Below, piece after piece: positions 15,410 through 19,671 of a stretch of 19,671 bases of DNA. The DNA is taken from NCBI GenBank assembly GCA_003486225.1, contig DNGN01000252.1, forward strand, positions 1 to 19,671. Direction: 5' to 3'. The translations under genes were made by a program, and so were the position numbers. Position 1 is the stretch's first letter, and every line of letters starts with the position of its first letter. Source of the DNA: Chloroflexota bacterium. GTDB taxonomy: Bacteria; Chloroflexota; Anaerolineae; Anaerolineales; UBA11579. The notes under the pieces were generated by a model. That model searched no databases, was not told the origin of the DNA, and saw nothing but the letters and a program-made list of their open reading frames with translations.

Positions 15410-16306
15410 TCAGGCAACCTGGTAATCTTTCCGGCGGGCTTCGGCAGCCAGTTCTGTGATCTCGCGGATATCCGAGAAGGGATACTCGCTCGGCGAAACC
15501 GATCCAATGGAAATGGACATCAGGGGAGTTTGTTCTTTCTGGCCAAGATCGTTCGTGGTCACAATAAAGCCTTGCTCTCGGTCGAGGAAATTGTAATGCG
15601 ACAGCACCTGCTCTCTGAAACGAGCCTTTAACCCCTCGACCATTTTGGCAGCGTCCGCTTCATCGGTAATGATCACAAAACTATTGCCACCCGGATGCCC
15701 GATAAAATCTTCCCGATTACCCAATTCATCCACCACCTCACCCAGCAGCATGGTGGTGAAGCGCACCACATTATCTGCCGCCACAAAGCCATAGACATCC
15801 TTGAAAGCCTCAAAATGGTTCACCCGCACATCCAGGTATGCCCAGCCTTCCCGGCGGATGATCGCGCGCAGCTGCTCTTCAATCAGTCGGCCAGAAGGCA
15901 AGCCCGAACGCGGGTCTGTCAGGCTCTCCCGCTCGGCTCGGGCAATCGCATTCTGTACCCGCAGCTTGAGCTCTTCAATATCGAAGGGTTTGGTGATGTA
16001 ATCGTCCGCCCCAAGCTCCAATCCCTGCAGCTTATCGCTGCGCTCGTCCTTCTGAGTGAGGAAAATAATCGGGATATGGCTGGTGCGTGTGTTTGTGCGC
16101 AGTTGGCGGCAGACCTCGTACCCATCAATATCTGGCAGCATAATATCCAGTACGATCAGGTGCGGCAGATCATGACGGGTCTTCTCCAGGACCTGGTTCC
16201 CGCGCGCGGCAACTTCAACCTCATAGCCTTGCCCACCAAAATATATTTTGAGCATGTTTGAGATGTCGAAGTCGTCCTCAACTACTAATATTCTTGCTTT
16301 ACCCAT
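15410..16306 (-). CDS. Response regulator: receiver plus degenerate GGDEF domain
   Basis: The 298-residue protein joins an N-terminal receiver (about 1-122) to a GGDEF-like domain (about 126-298). The receiver has Asp11-Asp12, phosphoacceptor Asp54 in VLDIMLP, Thr84 and Lys106 (TKPF). The second domain keeps the fold pattern (RSGLPSGRLIEEQL, HFEAFKDVYGF), but the signature is GGNSF (206-210) instead of GGDEF and the RxxD inhibitory site is absent. It should not make cyclic di-GMP; a nucleotide-binding or scaffold role is possible. A strong GGGAGG (16313-16318) lies six bases before the ATG. It is the first gene of the signalling operon, followed after 46 bases by the giant kinase, which is its probable phosphodonor. 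Confidence 0.9.
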   Translation of the reverse strand: MGKARILVVEDDFDISNMLKIYFGGQGYEVEVAARGNQVLEKTRHDLPHLIVLDIMLPDIDGYEVCRQLRTNTRTSHIPIIFLTQKDERSDKLQGLELGADDYITKPFDIEELKLRVQNAIARAERESLTDPRSGLPSGRLIEEQLRAIIRREGWAYLDVRVNHFEAFKDVYGFVAADNVVRFTTMLLGEVVDELGNREDFIGHPGGNSFVIITDEADAAKMVEGLKARFREQVLSHYNFLDREQGFIVTTNDLGQKEQTPLMSISIGSVSPSEYPFSDIREITELAAEARRKDYQVA

Positions 16307-16339
16307 AGGGTTCCTCCCAAAACATTAGGATGACTGCCG

Positions 16340-16359
16340 GGCTGCCTGGGCTTGCAGCC
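16340..16359 (-). repeat. Inverted repeat in the leader of the signalling operon
   Basis: GGCTGC (16340-16345) and GCAGCC (16354-16359) form six-base arms around an eight-base loop, about 35 bases upstream of the response-regulator start. No T run follows in either direction, so it is not a terminator. It may be a hairpin in the leader or an operator; nothing further can be shown. Confidence 0.3.
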
Positions 16360-16369
16360 TTGTGCATTC

Positions 16370-16375
16370 ATTGTA
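16370..16375 (-). promoter_or_regulatory. Weak candidate -10 box for the signalling operon
   Basis: TACAAT (five of six) reads on the minus strand, with a poor -35 (CTGGGA) 17 bases upstream. It would give a leader of about 57 bases containing the inverted repeat at 16340-16359. The case rests mostly on the -10 box. Confidence 0.3.
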
Positions 16376-16491
16376 CTCTACACTTCTGTTGTTCCCAGAG
16401 CACCTGAATCCACGCAAAGGATAACTTTGTTCAGCAGCGATTGATCCAATCTTCCCTGCCAGATTGCCTACCAAAGCCTGCAGAGCGATCA

Positions 16492-17790
16492 TTACCAGGT
16501 TTCCTGTTCATTGCGACCTTGCGAATACAGGCGTTGGTGCAAATGAGCTGATTTGAGCAGGTGGTGGTCACTGTCTTCGAAGGGCACATTCCGATCCACA
16601 ACGCGGCGATTCTCCGATGCCACGATCACCACATCCGATTCAATCACGCGGGCCGGATGGATGATGACACCCGAGCCGATGCGGCAGTTATGCCCCACGC
16701 AGCTTCCCATCACCTCACGGTTGGACTCTTTCAGCTCTCCATTCCCATCTATAGCCATGATGGGGGTCGGGATCAGGTTAAAATCTGTAAAGGTGTTGCC
16801 TGCTCCAATAAACGTATTGCGCCCGACCACGCACATTTGCAGGCAGGTATTCTGGGCAACCATGCTGTTCTCCATCAAGGTTGTCATGAACAGGGAAGCC
16901 CTGAAAGGCAAAAATGTGCCGTCACCCACTACCGAAAGCATCAGCTGGCATCCCTGAGAGATGTTCACATTGCTGCCGATGATGCAGTTCTCCACTACCG
17001 CCCCAGCCCCAATGGTGACATTATCCCCGATCGTGGTTGGGCCATGGATGATCGCCGTCGGGTCAATGACGCAATTATTGCCAATTTGCACCACTTTACT
17101 GGATTCCAGCAGCTGTTTGCCTTCATACATGGCGTTAAACAAGATCTGCAGTTTGAATTTCAAGTCCGTGTCAAGCTGATGCTCAAAACGCGCCCCCCGA
17201 CCAAACAGTCCATATACCACATCCGCCATAAAGATATGCACCCATGAATCAATGGCGATAAAAGATTTAAGCGGCACCTGGTAGGTTAAATCACCTTGCT
17301 GGCTTGCCATGTAGGTGGGCACATGATAATAGCCAATCTCCCTCGCTTCCAGGTCAATGATGATGGGCTCGATTTTTTCGCGGGTAGGCCCCTCCGGGAA
17401 ATACCACATGTCAGCCAGGTATACCCCCCCTGAAGGTGTATAGGATGAGGAAAGCGGCAAGGCATGTTCGCGGAAGGCCGGGTCGGTTGGATTGAAGGCA
17501 ACCCGGCAGGGCTGGTTGCGTTCTTTGGCCCGGCGGATAAACTCCTCTACAAAAAACTCGTCGAAGAACAGGTTATCACGGTAGACGATACAGCCCTGGC
17601 GGTTTTCCTCCGGGAACAAGGCAGCCGAAAAAATATCCTCAAATTCTTCCACTTGCCTTTCCCCCTGCACATAAGGCGCGAGCACGTCGCTATGGTGCAG
17701 CCACAGCGGCTTGTTCTGAATGCGCAAGTCGCGGGCGTAGTCATTGAAAGGATATAGATACCGACGGTCTCTAAGACTTATTCTGATCAT
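16492..17790 (-). CDS. Left-handed beta-helix protein, sugar nucleotidyltransferase-like
   Basis: The 432-residue protein has a C-terminal hexapeptide-repeat beta-helix (about 235-390), seen in IGNNCVIDPTAIIHGPTTIG, IGDNVTIGAG, VVGRNTFIGAG and GHNCRIGSGV. The N-terminal part contains LYPFNDYARDLRIQNKPLW (12-30), which resembles the start of GlmU-like NTP_transf_4 proteins. The typical GxGTRM nucleotide loop is not visible, so nucleotidyl transfer is uncertain. A GlmU-like or acyltransferase-like role in cell-envelope sugar metabolism is an inference. Two His (248 and 367) lie in the helix, but no catalytic residue can be named. No convincing ribosome site precedes the ATG. It is separated from the flanking permease by a terminator and from the signalling operon by 185 bases, and so is probably transcribed alone. 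Confidence 0.7.
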   Translation of the reverse strand: MIRISLRDRRYLYPFNDYARDLRIQNKPLWLHHSDVLAPYVQGERQVEEFEDIFSAALFPEENRQGCIVYRDNLFFDEFFVEEFIRRAKERNQPCRVAFNPTDPAFREHALPLSSSYTPSGGVYLADMWYFPEGPTREKIEPIIIDLEAREIGYYHVPTYMASQQGDLTYQVPLKSFIAIDSWVHIFMADVVYGLFGRGARFEHQLDTDLKFKLQILFNAMYEGKQLLESSKVVQIGNNCVIDPTAIIHGPTTIGDNVTIGAGAVVENCIIGSNVNISQGCQLMLSVVGDGTFLPFRASLFMTTLMENSMVAQNTCLQMCVVGRNTFIGAGNTFTDFNLIPTPIMAIDGNGELKESNREVMGSCVGHNCRIGSGVIIHPARVIESDVVIVASENRRVVDRNVPFEDSDHHLLKSAHLHQRLYSQGRNEQETW

Positions 17791-17935
17791 AGCTTTATAT
17801 CTGCATAGAACATGCCTAATTTGCGCGCTGTCTCTACAGGCAACACGCTATGTTCTGAGTATACATGCCATTTATGCCAGCAATATGATAATTTCAGGAT
17901 AGTTTCGAATTATGTATGAGAGGGAAATCCCCATC

Positions 17936-17964
17936 AAAACTGCCCCCTGATTAGGTCAGGGGGC
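17936..17964 (-). terminator. Rho-independent terminator of the APC permease gene
   Basis: Perfect nine-base arms GCCCCCTGA (17942-17950) and TCAGGGGGC (17956-17964) surround a five-base loop. On the minus strand the hairpin is followed by AG and four T. It lies 30 bases beyond the permease stop codon. Confidence 0.75.
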
Positions 17965-17993
17965 CCTTGTGGCACACACTTGAAGATCCGCAG

Positions 17994-19670
17994 TTATGGG
18001 TCTCTTTTAAGCATCGATTCGATATGGTACGGTACATCGATGACGACAATATTTTTATTGACCCGCAGCCTGGAGCGTAACCGGCGAGCGGTCTGATTGT
18101 GCAGAAAGTCCGCGATACGGTTCTCCGGGATAAATTCAGGCACCACCACTGTGGTGATCATGCCGGGAAATTCCTGCTCACTGCTGGAGACAATATATTC
18201 CACCAATGGTCTGACAATATCCCGGAAATCATACTCAATGACCACCAACAGCACGTCCGAGACCAGCTCCGGGAAGCGTTTCCAGCGGCGCATGAAGCGC
18301 ACTTCCTGCTCCGGCGTGGTGCTGATCGTCAGCACCCGCACATCCCTGGAGATCCGTTTGGCATAGCGAATGGCCTGGATCGAACCTTGATGCAGATCGG
18401 CTATCGGTACATAGACCATATCGGCCACCTCTGTGAGATGGTCAAATTTCAGCCCCTTAGTGCTCAAGGCCAGCGAAACCCGATCGTAGTGTTTGTGCAT
18501 GCGATTGAAGGCCATCACCAGGACCGGGATCATGAGAACCACCACCCAGGCACCTTCGGTGAATTTGGTCAACGCCAGGATGACAAACACGATGGACGTG
18601 ACGACTGCACCAATGAAATTGAATACCCGCTTGGCTGTAACATGGCGTTCGGCATGGATCTCAGTTACCCCGGTATGCATGCTCTCACCTGGCTTTAGCC
18701 TGGCGATCTTCCCCAACAGCCGGAACATCCCGGATTGGGACAGGCTGAACCCCAGCATCACACCCAGCGCATACAGGGGCAGCATGGCGATCTCGTCGGC
18801 CTGGAAGACAATCACAACCAAAGTGGCCGCCAAGGATAGAACCAGGATGCCCGAACTGAAAACCAGCCGGTCTCCGCGATTTTCCATCCAGCGCGGCAAA
18901 AAGCCATCCCGGGCCAGGAAATAGCTCAGGCGGGGAAAATCCTGGTAGCCGGTATTGGCGGCCATGAAAAGGATTATGGCCGTAAAGATCTGCACCCAGT
19001 AGTATAAAAAGCCGGTACCCACCACCCGGCGAGTCAACTGTGAGAGGATGCTCTCTGCCTCATTCGGCACCAGGGAGAGGTGAGTGGCCAGGAAGCTGAT
19101 CCCGATGAACAGCGACATGGCTATAACCCCCATGGCCACCATCGTGATGGCTGCGTTTTTGGATTCGGGCGGCTTGAAGGCCTGCACCCCATCGCTGATG
19201 GCTTCGATCCCGGTCAGGGCTGTGCACCCCCCGGCAAAAGCCCGCAGCAGCAGCCAAAGGTATGCAAACCCGCTGAGGGATGCCTCGGCGGCTACCTGCT
19301 CGGCAGAGATGGGGATTGGAGCAGCTCCAAACAGGCCAAAATACCGCACCAGGCCAATCGCAATCATCAGCAGTACACCGCTGACGAAGGCATAGGTCGG
19401 GATGGCAAAGATCGTCCCGCTCTCGCGCATGCCGCGCAAATTGACCCAGGTGATGAACAGGATCGCTGCCAGCGCAATCCATACCCGGTACTCAAAAGCA
19501 TGGGGGAAAGCCGATGTGACTGCCCGCACCCCAGCCGACACCGAAACGGAAACGGTCAGGATATAGTCCGTCAGCAAGGCCGCCCCAGCCACCTGGGCAG
19601 CAAATGAACCCAAATTATCACGGGAAACGATATACGATCCATGCCTATCCGGATGGCGGTGGAGCGTATA
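17994..19670 (-). CDS. APC-superfamily permease, KimA-like, 5' end cut by window edge
   Basis: The reading frame stays open to the right edge (558 residues visible), so the true N-terminus lies outside; the Leu-Gly-Ser stretch at 19613 begins with an internal TTG codon and is preceded by in-frame sequence ending HGSYIVSRDN. About ten hydrophobic segments follow, with GAALLTDYILTVSVSVSAGV (from residue 29), then FAGGCTALTGIEAISDGVQAF and FMAANTGYQDFPRLSYFLARDGFLP, which are typical of the APC permease family that includes the potassium importer KimA. A soluble C-terminus of about 150 residues (from about 410) has alternating strands and helices like a universal-stress-type domain. The substrate, K+ or an amino acid, cannot be decided. 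A terminator lies downstream. Confidence 0.85.
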   Translation of the reverse strand, partial: YTLHRHPDRHGSYIVSRDNLGSFAAQVAGAALLTDYILTVSVSVSAGVRAVTSAFPHAFEYRVWIALAAILFITWVNLRGMRESGTIFAIPTYAFVSGVLLMIAIGLVRYFGLFGAAPIPISAEQVAAEASLSGFAYLWLLLRAFAGGCTALTGIEAISDGVQAFKPPESKNAAITMVAMGVIAMSLFIGISFLATHLSLVPNEAESILSQLTRRVVGTGFLYYWVQIFTAIILFMAANTGYQDFPRLSYFLARDGFLPRWMENRGDRLVFSSGILVLSLAATLVVIVFQADEIAMLPLYALGVMLGFSLSQSGMFRLLGKIARLKPGESMHTGVTEIHAERHVTAKRVFNFIGAVVTSIVFVILALTKFTEGAWVVVLMIPVLVMAFNRMHKHYDRVSLALSTKGLKFDHLTEVADMVYVPIADLHQGSIQAIRYAKRISRDVRVLTISTTPEQEVRFMRRWKRFPELVSDVLLVVIEYDFRDIVRPLVEYIVSSSEQEFPGMITTVVVPEFIPENRIADFLHNQTARRLRSRLRVNKNIVVIDVPYHIESMLKRDP

Positions 19671-19671
19671 T

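Noticed and set aside
17807..17856. Inverted AGAACAT / ATGTTCT pair upstream of the beta-helix gene
   Set aside because: Seven-base arms 36 bases apart in AT-rich DNA can arise by chance, and no promoter or regulator link is seen.

Overview
The window looks like chromosomal housekeeping and signalling DNA from a member of the Chloroflexota, most likely class Anaerolineae. This is an inference from gene content: a lipoprotein with an NBR1-type Ig-like domain, a giant multi-GAF sensor kinase, a single-domain MBL-fold protein with a GHSCF start, and a KimA/APC-like permease. No rRNA, tRNA, CRISPR array, insertion sequence or phage gene is visible. No gap without a gene exceeds about 200 bases.

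Region 1 (1-1100, plus strand): an MBL-fold protein with an extended -10 promoter and a small alpha/beta-barrel-like protein, closed by a clear intrinsic terminator. Region 2 (1116-3165, plus): a tightly packed or overlapping set, mutY (adenine glycosylase with an intact Nudix box), an RNHCP zinc-ribbon protein and pcm (isoaspartyl methyltransferase). It reads as a macromolecule-damage repair cluster. Region 3 (3168-4971, plus): an AT-rich putative metalloregulator operator, then the ATPase and permease of a Mn/Zn/Fe ABC importer with no adjacent binding protein. Region 4 (5038-5755, plus): a SAM methyltransferase with a Cys-rich N-terminus behind a near-consensus promoter.

Region 5 (5792-7989, minus): a lipoprotein with an NBR1-type domain, coupled by TGATG to queG, the last enzyme of queuosine synthesis. 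Region 6 (8126-16318, minus): a response regulator with a degenerate GGDEF domain, a 1,987-residue histidine kinase with about eight GAF and two PAS domains, a stand-alone receiver, then an alpha/beta-hydrolase whose nucleophile serine is replaced by glycine. The three signalling genes form a self-contained phosphotransfer module with no DNA-binding output domain. Region 7 (16492-19671, minus): a left-handed beta-helix protein resembling sugar nucleotidyltransferase/acyltransferase proteins, a strong terminator, and an APC permease that runs off the right edge.

No wholly new system is proven here. The most unusual material is the giant GAF kinase module without a transcriptional output, the two enzyme folds with lost catalytic or metal-binding residues (MBL protein and hydrolase), and the hexamer-repeat operator in front of the metal importer.
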